DNA of 64,000 nt from Cornus controversa (GCA_026545225.1 CM048848.1:49811806-49875805), one strand, 5' to 3'; counted from the stretch's first letter, positions 11,431 through 24,698 are shown. Numbers and translations are program-made. The notes: a model not told the origin generated them from the letters alone.

Positions 11431-12945
11431 TTACAAATGAAATCCTGTCCATTTTCTAAAACTTCTAATCTCCCTTCCTGCAGACACTGCCATTCCAATT
11501 CCCGTCCGCCCCCCTTTGCCAATTCCTCTGTAGTACAATCTCCATTCATCTGAATCCCCATCCATCTGAACCAGACACGGCGATCCCACGTCTTTGTTAT
11601 CCCATCCATCTTCTTCAGATGGCTGTAAAACCGAGCCATCCTCGACCCTCTGCCAATTCTTCAGCCCATCTTTAGACACAGCCAGTCCTATACTCCTCCC
11701 CCCATCCGCAGCTACACCTTCATAAACCATCACATAGTTCCCATCTTTCCGGTTTCTCACAACACGAGCATTCACCGCCCCATATTCATCAAAAGCACCA
11801 TTTGCACCTCCTCCTATTATCTTCCCCAATTTCACCCACCTCATACCATCTCTTGACCTTGCAATCCCAATAGCAAAGTGTCCATTTTCCACATCAAACG
11901 AATGATAATACATCCTAAGATCACCAGTACCATGAAAAACAACCTGAGGCCCGGCAATAAACATTGAATCCCACTCACCCTTCGATCCCACATCGAGCAA
12001 AGCTCCAGTATGATGCTCCCCTTCAATCCTAGCCCAATGCCTCCCATCTTGACTCATTGCCAAACCCGGCAAAGACTTGAAAACCTCACCGATCCCACCA
12101 TTCTCATCAACATTAATTCGAGCACTTTCAGGGTTTTGTAAATTGAATCCCATCAAACTATCAAAAGACTCAACCTTTTCAGAACTAAACCCAGTATAGT
12201 AAAGCCAGTACACGGCATTGTTTGCTCTAATCTTTGAACTAGACATAATCACCACCTCACCAGGCCTAACACTCTGTGTATCAAACGCCCACCAATCCTT
12301 ACTACAATTCATCATCAAACCCACATCCCCGCTCGATCCAATGGGTCCTACACCTCTCTCCCAATGAATTCCGTTGCTCGAAACCGCCAAACCGATCGAA
12401 TCCGAAACCGAATTCTTCCCATTAGACCTTCCATGGTACCACAGGTACCACCTTTCCTCCTCATCACTGAGGTACCTTTTCACAACCGGGGACCCGATTT
12501 CCGTACAATCCCAAGCGTTCTCGGGGCCCAAATCAAACACCAGACCCCTAGAAAACGACGAATTTGAAGAAGAAAGTGCGTAGTTCGAAGTGGGTGTTGC
12601 TGATTTCTCCAACTTCGAATTTGAATTGGTCTCAACGGTCGAATTCTCGTCCGTTGCACTGTCTCTGTCACTGTCGGTGTTAGGTCTCGTGGAGCAGTGG
12701 GTGAGATAGAGGGCAATGTTTTTCTTTCTAGGGATAGGGTTTGGGAGTGTTTGGGGTTTAAGAAAGCTATTGGTGGCATAAAGATCGAGCATGTTTGATC
12801 CAGAGACGAGCCATGATGGGACTAAGTTCGGTGGGTTGGTTAGTCTACGAGTGGCGGGAGTTGCAAGGACGTTAACCGTTCTGGCCGTAGCTAATGCAGT
12901 GTCCATGGCTGGTCTAGAGGTGCAAATTGTGCAATATGGTTCCAA
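11431..12945 (-). CDS. GH43/GH32-like five-bladed beta-propeller protein (arabinanase/levansucrase/invertase superfamily), probably plastid targeted
   Basis: A single uninterrupted 504-codon frame with no sign of an intron. Residues 1-50 are rich in Ala, Thr and Arg and poor in acids, as in a transit peptide; 95-130 is a Ser/Asn/Thr linker. From about 133 the protein shows recurring propeller-blade units: WYLWYHGR, IGLAVSSNGIHWERG, VYWLYYTGF, GLAMSQDGRHWARIEG, MYYHSFD, IGIARSRDGMRWVKLG, IGLAVSKDGLKNWQ and WRLYYRGIGKGGRTGIGMAVS. The repeated (I/L)G(L/I)A(V/M)SxDGxxW strand is the hallmark of GH43/32/130-like folds. Known relatives in plants are uncharacterised single-exon genes, so substrate and activity cannot be stated. 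The start could also be Met15 (12903) or Met52; I keep the longest because the targeting-like sequence begins early. Confidence 0.85.
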   Translation of the reverse strand: MEPYCTICTSRPAMDTALATARTVNVLATPATRRLTNPPNLVPSWLVSGSNMLDLYATNSFLKPQTLPNPIPRKKNIALYLTHCSTRPNTDSDRDSATDENSTVETNSNSKLEKSATPTSNYALSSSNSSFSRGLVFDLGPENAWDCTEIGSPVVKRYLSDEEERWYLWYHGRSNGKNSVSDSIGLAVSSNGIHWERGVGPIGSSGDVGLMMNCSKDWWAFDTQSVRPGEVVIMSSSKIRANNAVYWLYYTGFSSEKVESFDSLMGFNLQNPESARINVDENGGIGEVFKSLPGLAMSQDGRHWARIEGEHHTGALLDVGSKGEWDSMFIAGPQVVFHGTGDLRMYYHSFDVENGHFAIGIARSRDGMRWVKLGKIIGGGANGAFDEYGAVNARVVRNRKDGNYVMVYEGVAADGGRSIGLAVSKDGLKNWQRVEDGSVLQPSEEDGWDNKDVGSPCLVQMDGDSDEWRLYYRGIGKGGRTGIGMAVSAGREIRSFRKWTGFHL

Positions 12946-13017
12946 GGTGAAGACTGAAGAGATTGACTCAAAATATCAGTGGAGGGTTTTAAACCAATTA
13001 AATATTGACACGTTTGA

Positions 13018-13031
13018 AAATTATATATGGT
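13018..13031 (-). promoter_or_regulatory. candidate TATA box of the beta-propeller gene
   Basis: The minus strand reads CCATATATAATTTTC about 75-85 bp before the ATG at 12945. A second TATA-like stretch lies at 13053-13070. This is position-based only. Confidence 0.3.
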
Positions 13032-13059
13032 GTGCCCAGTGTATACTGTATATTTAATA

Positions 13060-14256
13060 TATATGGGTTGGTGTTCTGCGTGTGTATATGTGTGTGAGAG
13101 AAAGAGAGATATTTTGACAGTACACAAAATTTCAAACCGGAAATGTATAAGAAAACCTTGATGTAGACTATTACTACTTATAGAAAAAGTGGATAGATTT
13201 AGAGCTGGCAGATAAAAAAAACACAGAGATAATACTACAAAGTTGCAAAAGGTAAATTGGTGAATAAAGATAAAGGAATAATCTTTACTTAGACGATTGG
13301 TAAAAGAAAAAAAAAAAAAGCAAAAAGAAAGATTGCATTCTTGCATCTCAAGAAAGGTAGCACTGGCCACATTTACAGCTTGTAATAGATCGAAATCTAA
13401 TTAATAATTGTTTTTGGGTAAATAAAACTTAATTAATAATTTTAGAGAAAGGACGTGAAATATAAAATAATTCTATCGTTATCACTCTACACTTGCAGTA
13501 TCATAATAGTCCGTTATAATTATTCATATGTGTGATTGTGTCACACATGAAAGTGATTTGACTGTCCACTGTAGTACAACAAAGTGATAACGATCACACG
13601 TATAAATTATCGTAAACCTATGTTCTGATAACACGTATGAGTTATCGTCAACCTACATTTCGATACAAGTGCTAACAATCGCATATTTGAGTGATCCTGA
13701 TCATTACCGCAAAAGATCCCCTCACTGCCACCTAATAGTGCACAAGATACTTTTATTGTGCGGTTCCAATAATTTCTCTCATTTTCAAGGCTGTTTTAGC
13801 AAAAACAGGCCTTGATTTTCCATTTTTGGTTCGTGTCATCGTCAAATACTTCTTTGAAATAGCATAAACTATCTTTATCCACTATGAATGTATGATGTGC
13901 AATTGTAGCTTTTACTTTTTAATAGTATTATGCTTTTCTAGATTTTTTCTTTTCTTTTCTTTTTTGCTTTTCTAGATTTTTCATGTCCTTTGAATTGTTT
14001 TATAATTATACTGACTGTTCATCACATTAAGGAATCAATCATCTGTTCTCATTTAATATAAGTCTCTCCTTCCTGTCGGCTACCTCTTTGGAGTTAGAAA
14101 TCCTTTTCATCAATCCCTCCAGCTTAATTCTAACCACTTCACACACAGGTTGAGAGTGCGATAACAGCAAATTTTATGTCATACAGTGAGAGTGACAAAG
14201 TAAAAGCACGTGCAGAGGAATTATACGACGTAGGTTTCAACTCTCTAATGGCATCA
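13060..14256. other. gene-free stretch
   Basis: No gene recognised. Around 13570-13680 a short motif, CACGTATRARTTATCGT-x-AACCTA, occurs twice in tandem. Poly-pyrimidine runs occur near 13940-13980. Confidence 0.4.
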
Positions 14257-14400
14257 CCAAAAAGGTCCCGGACGAACTGCCTTTTCCATGTATTAGTCTC
14301 TGTCACTGCAACTGCTCCTTCCCTCCTCCAAAAAGGTCCCCGGACAAACTGTCTTTACCATGGATTAGTCTCTGTCCCTGCAACTACTCCTTCCCTCCTC
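14257..14400. repeat. 71-bp tandem duplication (two diverged copies)
   Basis: CCAAAAAGGTCC starts at 14257 and again at 14328. The two 71-bp units share the order GGACxAACTG, TTxCCATG, ATTAGTCTCTGTC, CTCCTTCCCTCCTCC, with a few substitutions and one extra C. Confidence 0.8.
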
Positions 14401-14434
14401 CTCCGCACTTCTGTTTCTTCCCCGGGCACGAACA

Positions 14435-14536
14435 CTGGCTTACGCCACTTTTGATGCAATACCATTCAACAAAACCAGAGTCTACCTGGCTTACGCCACT
14501 TTTGATGCAATACCATTCAACAAAACCAGAGTCTAC
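14435..14536. repeat. perfect 51-bp tandem duplication
   Basis: The unit beginning CTGGCTTACGCCACTTTTG occurs at 14435-14485 and again, without a single difference, at 14486-14536. The length is a multiple of three, but I cannot assign a gene here. The perfect identity implies a recent duplication, unlike the older 71-bp pair next to it. Confidence 0.9.
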
Positions 14537-15230
14537 CATTGATGTAATGCTCCACAAAATAAACTCCACATTTAGCAGTAGCTTGTGCAGGATCGCTAAA
14601 TATAGCCCACAAATTCTTGTCTCTAACCAGACTACAACACATTCCACACCAATCCTCACGACCAAATGCATGTACTGCTTGATAGAACAAAATTATCTCC
14701 TTCCATATTCTAAATGCAAACGTTAGATTATACAATTTCAATGTTAAAATTATACAATCTGCCTGTGAAAGTCTTGTTTATGATTTATCAAACAGAATTA
14801 TAATCTAGCTACATTTAAAGAAAAAGCTCCGAAACACATTAAAATAAGTCTAAAATGGTTCCTAGAAGTTCAGCTACATTTTCCTCAATTGTCAAAATGA
14901 GCTAGTATTATGTTGGTTTTCCATATGGCTCCGTGTTGGTAAGATAAGTTCTAGTCACCGTGAGGCACACATATTTCAATGTTTTAACATAAAAATATTG
15001 AGCCAGAGCCTAAATCAATAAAACCTGAACGCAAAATACTAAATCAACAGTAAGAAGTACCGACATTGAAGTTCATTTCTTATTCATTTTTATCTGATAC
15101 TTCAAGGGATAAAAATTCAGGAAACCAAATTCATGTTAAAGGTATCCAATGAATGACTTGAGTAAAAATATTATTCTAAGTAGACTTCAAAGAGCAAAGG
15201 ATGAGTCTACGTTTGAACTGTCATGCCACT
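14537..15230. other. 3' flank of mS23; no gene recognised
   Basis: A minus-strand open frame at 14517-14741 (74 codons, Cys- and Trp-containing) cannot be assigned. The remainder shows no structure I can name; the mS23 3' UTR must lie in its right part. Confidence 0.4.
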
Positions 15231-15476
15231 TTACCAGCCACCCCCTCTCGTTCGGTCCTGCATCTCAGCAGCTCTCTCCTCTTTCATCTTCTCCACAATT
15301 TTCAGTATATCGGGATTATAAAATCGCTCACGGACATACTTCCTCTCTTCAGCCTGTATCTCCTTGACAGCACTAGGATATGGGTTTGGAGGAGGCTTCT
15401 TCCCCTGTAGACGTGCAATTTGCTTCAAACGAGCATACGCCTTCTTTTTGGCTTTTTTCTCCCCTCGATATTCCAT
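15231..15476 (-). CDS. mS23: mS23 exon 4 with stop
   Basis: Acceptor CCATATAG, then ATG GAA TAT in phase 0. Encodes 81 residues, ending in EERAAEMQDRTRGGGW and stop. Confidence 0.88.
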   Translation of the reverse strand: MEYRGEKKAKKKAYARLKQIARLQGKKPPPNPYPSAVKEIQAEERKYVRERFYNPDILKIVEKMKEERAAEMQDRTRGGGW

Positions 15477-18400
15477 CTATATGGAAAATATAAGTTAAAT
15501 TGACAGAGATCATAACAGAAAGAAGATTTGGTCATGGGACATTTAAATTCAAGAATCTGGAATAATGAAAATATATGTTAAATTGACAGAGATCATAACA
15601 GAAAGAAGATTTGGTCATGGGACATTTAAATTCAAGAATCTGGAATAATGAAATATATACATCTGCTAGAGCCATAGCTTCCTCCTCATTCACTCCCTGC
15701 TCTTTTAACTCAAGCACCCGCCAACCAAACACACGAGCTGGAGGGGGATCAAATCCACAAAACCTGTTGAAATTTTACACAAATGAAGTTAATGACTAAC
15801 TTGAATCTCTTAACAAATAGTGACAATCCAATTGTGGCTACAAGATCATGATACAAACACAAATCTCAAATTTACTGTGAAAAAAAACAAGCTTTTCAAC
15901 AGCTTCAACAGTTACTTTATAATTTACCTGACTAGTAGCAGCAGATTTAGATTGACGTGTCGCATTTTAATCCATGCTATCAATCAAATTTATTATAAAG
16001 AGCCAAGCAAGTTTTTAAATTCAAAGGATTAGGCTTTAGATGAAGACATATTTAACACTTCACCAGAAATTAAATAAATAGATACAGGACAAGAAGCTAA
16101 GGAGCATCCTTCATGAACTTTCAGTTAAATGGAAACAAAGATAAGCAACTCTTCTACTTACAATGACTGATGCCCAAAAGCAAAGCAATGAAACTCATAC
16201 GAGATGCCAGTAGCATCAATCATCATCCTTTTGTTTACCTTCATTGACAGTTGGTACTGCGCTATCTTTCTTTCTTTTCTTTCACATATGTTATGGAGAA
16301 ATTCATTGTTTCCTTGCTTTTTATCTTTCATTCATTATCAAAAGCTACCCTCTTTACTATTAGTTCTATTAAGTAACTGCAGAGGTGATAGTTTACATCA
16401 CCAGATGGCACGTCAGTTTTTCTCATTGACTAGCCTTAAAAGTCAAGAAACTGATTCACAGTACTGTAGTCTGACAACATATATCATCAAATTGGAAAAT
16501 AAACACATTTGACAACGAGGCCAACTCAAAATTATAGCTGTCATATTAGCAAAGAACAATAACTATTACAACTCAGGCTTCAGCCGGCAATAAGCAGTAA
16601 CCCAGTACAAATCATGAAAATTGTAATTGCCTTTATCAAAATGCAGGATCAGCATTACATGAACTCAGGTAAGAGTGTTAGTACAAGTGCATATCCAGAT
16701 CCTTCCAATCCCTAAAATATACAATACAAGGACACCAATAAAATGTTGAAAAGTCCATGAAATATGTGTTGGTACTTGTTGAAATAAAAAATAAATAGGA
16801 GTGGTAAATGGAAAAACTTAATTGATGTGAGGAATCATACGAAAATATAATTATTGTCATTTTTTTAATTATAAGAAACTAAAAAAAAATTTTTTTTTTT
16901 TTGAAAAGAAAGGCAATTGTATATATGCGAATAAATGTACAGTGAAGGGCTGGGGCCCAAGAACAAATACTCTTGTTCTAGTTACATTGTAAAGAAAGCT
17001 ACACATTTGTAGCAGCAAGCCCATAAGAGAGAACCACAAGGAGCCCATCTTATTGGCAATAAATAAGCAAGCCCATAAGGAAACCCAAGAGGAAGACCCT
17101 CTATAATCAACCGTATACCAACGGAATCAATGAAAACAGGCATGAAGCCATAACAAACTCAGTGTTAGAGACATCATCTGTGATCATCTGGCAGTCTGGT
17201 GGGAGGACGCAGGAAGGAGGTTGGGAGATCCCATGCTGATTTAGCTCTCCTAGAGCCCTCGGACAACTTCAGTTCAAGTGGAAGTAATTTTCCTCGAATA
17301 GAATTACATATACTTGCCAGAAGAGAGCTCTGCAAAGAATTTATTCCCTCAAAGATTCTATTGTTCCTTGCAATCCATATGTGGTATACTGTTGCAAAGA
17401 GTGCAAGTTTGCTGATTTTGTTGTTGCAACAATTTGATTTCCAATGATGTGCAGCCCAATGGATCAAGTTTTGCCAAGAGAGGCCACCAAGCAGGAATCC
17501 ACACCTTGACTGGATGTGATCCCAAATTGGTGATGAGAAAGGTCATGAGAAGAAAAGATGGTCAAGTGTTTCTATTGCAGAAAGGCAGAAGGTGCAATGG
17601 TTAGGAATGTGCCAAAAAGCCATTGATTTTGATGAAAGATTTGAAAGACGATTTCTAATGGCAAGCCACAGGATGAACTTGTGTTTTGGTACTGAAATAG
17701 AATTCCAAACTAAGTGAGTCCATGGATCTGGTTCAGCAGGAGGAGCAAGATATGTTAGTGTATTCTTTAGTGAGAAAATCCCATTTGGAGATGCTAGCCA
17801 TTTGAAAAATTCGGAAGCAACAGACGGTAGAGGAATCGAATGTAGGTCAGTTATTTGTCGAAATAGAGGCGCAGGAATGTTCCATTGACTCTCAATAATT
17901 CTCTACACAACAAGGCATTCAAAGGAATAACATGTCTGTGGATGTCAGAGCTGTTTACCTTACTGCAAAATGAGTAGTTAGATATCCAATTGTCATGCCA
18001 AAAACTGGTGGAGGATCCATTGCCAACCTTGACTTGGATTAGAGGTTGAATAGAGTGCCTCAGCTGCAGTAACTTTGGACTTTCTCCAATTCCAAGTAGA
18101 CTTTTGAGGTATGTTCATCTCCCAAATGCCTTTGTTTCGGATCAAGTATTCTCTAACCCATTGAACCCAAAGGCTATCTTTATTGTTTGAAATTACATTC
18201 CAAAGATTTTTCATAACAACAGAGTAGTTGAGAACTTCAAGATTGGGAATGCCTAAACCCCCTGCTTCTTTTGGTTGGCAGATTGATAGCCAAGCAACCT
18301 TGGCACCCTTGGATTGAGAGTCACATCATTTCCATAGAAAATTTCTGCATTTGCTGTTGATGTCATTGAGCACAATCTTAGGAAGAACAAAGATGGAGCT

Positions 18401-21400
18401 CCAGTAGAGTTGCACACTAACAAGGACAGATTTGATAAGCTATAATCTCCCAGCATAGGATAAGAGCTTACTTGACCAGTGGCCAATTCTTTTGGTAATT
18501 TTCTCAACCAAGACCTGGCAATCAGCAGCCCTAAGTCTAGTAGAGATGAGGGGAACACCTAAATGTCTTATAGGTAGATGGCCTTTATTGAATTGGAGTT
18601 CAATGTTAGGGGTAACTCCACAAGCAAAGAAGCAGCTTTTAGAGTTGTTAATGGAAAGGCCAAATAAAGCTGAGAAGAGATCAAGAACTTGTTTTAAAAT
18701 TGAAACAGAGGGAAGACTGCCATGAGATAGTAATAGGAGGTCATCAGCAAAAGTTAGATGAGTGATAGCCCTTCTTTTGCATCTCCAGTGAAATTTGAAG
18801 GCTTAATTAGAAGTAAATGAAGAGATGATGGAAGAGAGGACATCCATGACAATTGTGAAGAGAAAGGGTGAAAGGGGGTCACCTTGTCTTAGACCCTTAA
18901 CTCCATGAAAATATCCATGGAATTCTCCATTAATGGACACAGTGAATGATGGAGAGGTGATGAATACCTTAATCCAGTTAATGAAGGCAGGAGGAAAGTT
19001 GAGCAAACTGAGGGTTTCAATTAAGAAGTCCCAGCCTACAGAGTCAAATGCTTTCTGTAAGTCAATTTTGATGGCACATTTGGGAGTGGGGGAGGGGATG
19101 TGATAGCCAAGAAACAATTCTTGAGCTAGAAGTATATTATCTGTGATATTCCTCCCTTGGATGAAGGTTGATTGGCATGGATCAATAAGTGAAGGCAAGA
19201 CACGCTTCAGTTTGTTTGCAAGGAGTTTGGCAATACATTTGAACATAATATTGCAGCAAGAAATGGGTCTAAAATCATTGAGAGATGAGGGGTTGGGAGA
19301 TTTAGGCACAAGGGCAATGTATGAGCAGTTAACCTCCTTGAGAAGTTTTCCTTTTTGAAAGAACTCTCCGATTGCTTTGATAACATCATACCTGATAATT
19401 GACCAGGATTTTTGAAAAAAGAAGGCATTAAATCCATCTGGACCAGGGGATTTATCGTTGTTAGGTGATAAAAAACAATTTTCAATCTCGAGGTCAAATG
19501 GAATTGAAGAGAGGCTGTCAAAGGAGGAGGAGGAGGAGATACTTTTAGAAACAAAGGGTTGAAGGGATGACCTACCATGAAAATTAGGAGGGTTACAACC
19601 TAGAAGACATTTGTTATGGTCCAGCACAGCCTGTTTGATGGCCAATTCACCTTCAATTTGTTCTCCAGCAGGGTTAGACAGGGACACAACCTTTTTTTTT
19701 TTTGGTTAATTCTTGAACAAATGGATTTGAAAAAATATGCATTGTTATCATCCCTTGCCTGCAGCCAAAAGAGCCTTGCTTTTTGTCTAATGTTGTGCTC
19801 TTCAGCGTTGAGAAGAAAGGAGACCTCCTGCAGAAGTTTGGCTTCCTACAACCTGAGAAAGCAATTAAAAGGATCAAGGTCAAGGGCCTCCTGGCAGTGA
19901 GATAGTTATAACTTGGAGCACTTGATTTGCAGGGCAGTGTTAGAGAATTCTGTTTGAGACAGAGTTTTAAGTGATGTCTTGATCATTTTCAACTTCATGA
20001 CAACTTGGAACATTGAAGTTCCTTTTATATATGTCCTCCAAGCATTAGAAACTGTGGGAAGGAAGTGAGGTTTAGCAACCCAAGTATTGAAGAACCTGAA
20101 TGGTATAGCCTTCCTCGATGCTGGAACTCCAAGCTTCACCAGAATTGGACTATGATCTGAGATCCTTGAGGGAGGAAACAACAGTTTGACAACGGAAAAC
20201 AGGGGTTCCATTGGTCATTAATCATTGCCCTATCAAGCTTTCTTGCAATGTTTGCAAGGCCCAAGTTTTTGTTGTTCCAAGTGAATTTTATTCCACTGTG
20301 CCTTAAATCTTCAATTCCAGCCTCATAGATACAGTCCTTGAAGTCATTGATTGCTGGAGTCCACTTCCCTGAACCACCATATCTTTCAGACAAGCAACTG
20401 ATGGCACTAAAGTCTCCTAACAACAACCATGGATGAGATGAGAATTGAGTTGAGAAGTGTGTGATTTCTGACCATAGATTCCGTCTTTCAAGGACAGCAT
20501 TGGAGCCATAGATAAATGAGCATTTGAATTCAATGCTAGAGTCCAGATTTGAAATAGAATAATGGATAGCCTGACAACTGACATGAATAATATCAATTTT
20601 GATTGAGTTTGGATTCCAAAGCAGCCAAATTCTCCCCAGGTAAGAAAGGTTATAGTCGTGTTCCAAAATTCAATTTTTCACAATTAACTTGTGAATGGAG
20701 TCAACATTTGCTATATTGACTTTGGTTTCCATGATGGATAGAATATCAAGCTTGTGCTTAGCTAAAAGATTCTTAACTTCTAGCTGTGTGGAGAGGCTAT
20801 TCAAGCCTCTAACATTCTATGCAGCTAAATTCATTTGGAAAGGGGATTAAGAGTCCCTTTCAAATGCCTAAGCCTTGTAAAAGGGTTGGGGGCATTTCCT
20901 GACTTTGCCAAGCTGATGGTTTGCAATTTTCTTCTTTTTGCATGCACTCATTGATGATTTGCTGACAAGACTTGACTGAGATGAGATAGAATCACTACTA
21001 TGAGTGCACTTCTTATCAATTTTTTCATTATGAATCAAAGGCATAGGAGCATGATTACTGTCATGCTCTTCATCAGGCTTAGCATGGTGGTGCAGAGGAT
21101 CAAACAAGTTTTGAATATCAAAATTGCATGATTCAGAAGGGCTATTGTGGGTAATTGGTTGGCATGGAGGGTTAGGAGCTGGAGAAGAGAGGTCAACAAT
21201 CAGCTTATGGTTTTCTAAATTGATAAAGGTGTGAAAGGATGGAGCATATGCTTCATTTGATGTTTGGTTAATTTTGGCAGCAGCTACCTTGTCATTTGGA
21301 TCAGTTAGGGATGTTTGTGTAAAAGGAAAGATGATGGGCATTGATGGAGGAGGTGTAGGAGATAGCGAAGGGAGTGGTGATGAGGCAACAACCATTTCTC

Positions 21401-24400
21401 TAGAAGAGTTGACAGCAGAGGGAGGGAAAGAAAATGTTTTAGTCGAATTGTGGCTTTTGGGGGAATGCCTGGTAGGGGTGAGGACAATGAGATTTAGGTG
21501 AGGGCATGGAAGGGGCAGATGCTGAGTTTGGGGGAGAATTGATAATGAGAGGTCCAATTGGGAGAGCAGAGGAAGATGAAGGTTTCTTTTTTTGATTAGT
21601 AACAATTTTCCATTCTGGTTCAGCAGTGGCAGTGGTGCAAGGCTTATTGGAAGGGGTACCAGAGTTATTGGATTTCTGCAAACCTTGTCAATGTGGCCAA
21701 CTTTATTGCAGTTGGAACAAAATTGTGGAGTTCATCTATGTTACATGGACTCTTCAAAGTAGGTGAAGTATCCGTGTCCGACCCATATTATTCGGATATG
21801 GGTATGGGATATGTGTCTGACACTTTTGGTTGGACATACACCTAAAAAATATATTCAATAATTCCATTTTATTACATTATTACTTCAAATGAGTGAAATG
21901 TCTATTATGGTCACTATATTACATAAAAACATTATTTTTCTCTAAAGAATTAAATAAAAATATTAAATAAAATGAATATTTAGCAGTGTCCATGTGTCCT
22001 TCTGATTGGGATTTGACACGTCCGACGTGTGGATACATACTCGTACCCAACACTCGTACCCGAGTCCATGTAACATAGGAGTCCATTGATATTCAACAAT
22101 AATATCCTCAAAAGTGGAAGGCCCAGTCTTGATTTGTATCTTCTCAATCATAGGGTCTTGGCATCAACCTCAATGCTCATCCTAGCAAAACTTAGTTTTT
22201 TCCTTGATTCAGTGGCTTCATCAGCATGAAGTGGTTTTCCAATGGTGCTTGAGATGTAGCTTAGTCCCCTTGCAGTCCAAAACTGAAGAGGAATATTGTG
22301 TAATTTCACCCAAACAGGAATTTTTGAGTTTTGATCCTTCTCAAGAGGAAGTTGTTTTGGATCCCAGAATTTCATGAACAATGGTTTTCCAGAGATAAAC
22401 CAAGGCCCAGAAGCAAGGATATAAGCTGCTTTCCTAGGGTCATCAAAATGGAAATAGAACCACCCTTTTCCATCCATTAAAACCTCAGTAAGACCCTGTC
22501 TTCCCCAAAGCTTAATTGTAGCAGCAACAACAATTTTTAATGGTGGTTTTTTTTGGGCGAAATAACCAACTAAGTGTGACTTCCAATAGTCAATACCTTC
22601 TTCAGCAATATCAGGTGGAGGTTCAACTAATGGCAGTGGGTTATCAGGTTGGTGGATGTTTTCAAAGAATTCAAAGGACATTTTTTTGATGTTCTGTTTG
22701 GTTTTGGAGGCCCATGTTGTGGCTGGCCAATCGGAGAGAGGATTTGGATAGCCTGAGATGTTGATTGGCTGGTTAGGATCTGATGGGATAGAAAGGACTT
22801 TGGTTGGGGAAGGTGGAAAAGTCAGGCAATCGTCAGAGTTGGTGGGAAAATTAAATGGAAAGCCAGCTTTTTGGCCATTTTTGGTAACTGGTGGTTCTGA
22901 CACTTAGAGAGTGAGAGCTGACTTACCAGCAAAATTCGAATTTGAATTTAAATTTCCAAAAGCATGAGTTGATGGACTGGCATGAGGGTTATCGGAGGCG
23001 ATGGTGTTACTCAAGGACGTAATCTGAGCTTTAAGGATGGAGATGGTAGCCTGGAGTCTATTTTGAGCTTGGCTAGAGTCATGAAGGAGATTTCTGAGAG
23101 TAGCAACATGGTTGATGAGGTCGACCTTGCTGCAATCCATAATTGTGGGTTAGAGGCCTTCCGGAAGAAAAATGATCTCTGTAAGGACATCTTTAGCAGC
23201 AGCCTTGAGGTTAGGATCATCTTGTAGGGCCTTTAAAACCTTGGATTTAGTAGACTATGATAGGATGGGGGTTGGGTCCAAAGAAGTAGATGGGGAAGGT
23301 GATGGATGTCTTGGTAATGGATGGGGGTTAGAGGGTGGTTTATGGAGATCAAAGTGAGTGTTTGTAAGTTTAGCTCCAAAGTTGAATGGTTTAGTTATTG
23401 AAGTGGTGTGGTGGAATGGAGGTTCTGTAGTGGAGCTAGAAGAGAGTTTGCAGATGGATTGGTGGGATTGTTTTTTGGTTAAGGGGGTCTAGGGGGACGA
23501 AGGGAGAATTTTTTTTGAGTTGGTTTGACAGAGGTTGAGGAAGTGGGAATGGACTGGGGGGGATGGAGAAGAGGGGGAACAGAGACACCTTTCATGGCCT
23601 AGCAAAGTTTATTGATATGGGTGGAATGTACGATTGACCAGGAACTTAAAAATTGAGTGGTAATATAATTCTAATAATTTTAAATATATATATAAGGATT
23701 TCTGGTACTAGAGCATTAATGATACTAGTTCTCAAATATAAAATATTAATGAAAAATACTAGAGCATACCAAATTAAAATACTAGAGCATTTATGCATAT
23801 ACTAGAGCATGCTCAAATATAAAATACTATTTAGCATTGCACCAATTAATAAAAAATATTAATTCAAATTGGCTTCCACAAAGTTCTCAAATACATAAAT
23901 TTGTGATACTAGAGCATTTATGCATATGTGCACAAAGCACAAACCCTCAAATGCAAAAACAAAATCAGCCCAAAAACAATTGACATCAAATTTCTGACCA
24001 CATACCCACTTCAACCCATTTCTATTGACCTTGTCCAAGTTTGTTTGGTGTTGGTAATAAGAGTTGAACAAGTGTTTAGCACAACAAATTTCTAAGTTCT
24101 TGTTCCTCTCTTTGTCATTAAACTTCAATTTTTTATAAACCTTCTAGTAGAACCTTAGGATAACAACTAGGACAATGCTTGCCTCAGGCCATATAAGTAG
24201 GCGTTCCTACTAAACAGCTGATGTGGACCAATTAAAATTAAACACATATTTAAAACTTTTAAAAAAAATTAAGCATGGGTTTTTTGGGTCTTTTCAGAGG
24301 TCATCCAAAAACCACTCATTATGACCCATCATTGCAATTCTGATACACCAAACACATCATCACTGCATGAACATCGAACACTCACTGGATCTCCAAAGAT

Positions 24401-24667
24401 CCATCATTGCAACTACAACAACAAGATACCCTAAATTTCTTCTTCCAAACTTAGATCAATCAAAAACAGGACTGGGTTGACTCGAAATAAAACACAAGCT
24501 CAAACGAACTATAATCTGAATATCCGTGTGGAATATGTAGAGATAGAAAGTCGGTTCACGTTATTTAGGACTAATTTAGACCAAAAAATGAGAAAACGCG
24601 TGAACCCAAAATTTGTTTTCAAAAATAAATAGAACACGAAAAGTTACTGATACAAACGGTGATATAC

Positions 24668-24698
<31 letters not shown>

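Larger units (their letters stand above)
16890..23640 (-). mobile_element. near-full-length L1-type LINE inside mS23 intron 2
   Basis: In minus-strand order it has an ORF1 with DUF4283-like and CCHC domains, ORF2 with apurinic endonuclease, reverse transcriptase and zf-RVT regions, and a terminal poly(A) seen as a T run on the plus strand at 16890-16902. The 5' edge is approximate: the first ORF1 ATG is near 23597. Excluding the MITE nested at 21736-22078 the element is about 6.4 kb, close to full length for plant L1. It carries several in-frame stops and frameshifts, so it is inactive. It lies in the same sense as the host gene. Confidence 0.85.

Noticed and set aside
12891-13370. 159-codon minus-strand frame upstream of the beta-propeller gene
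   Set aside because: Rich in Phe, Ser and Leu from T-rich DNA, overlaps the start of the real gene in another frame, and includes microsatellite codons.
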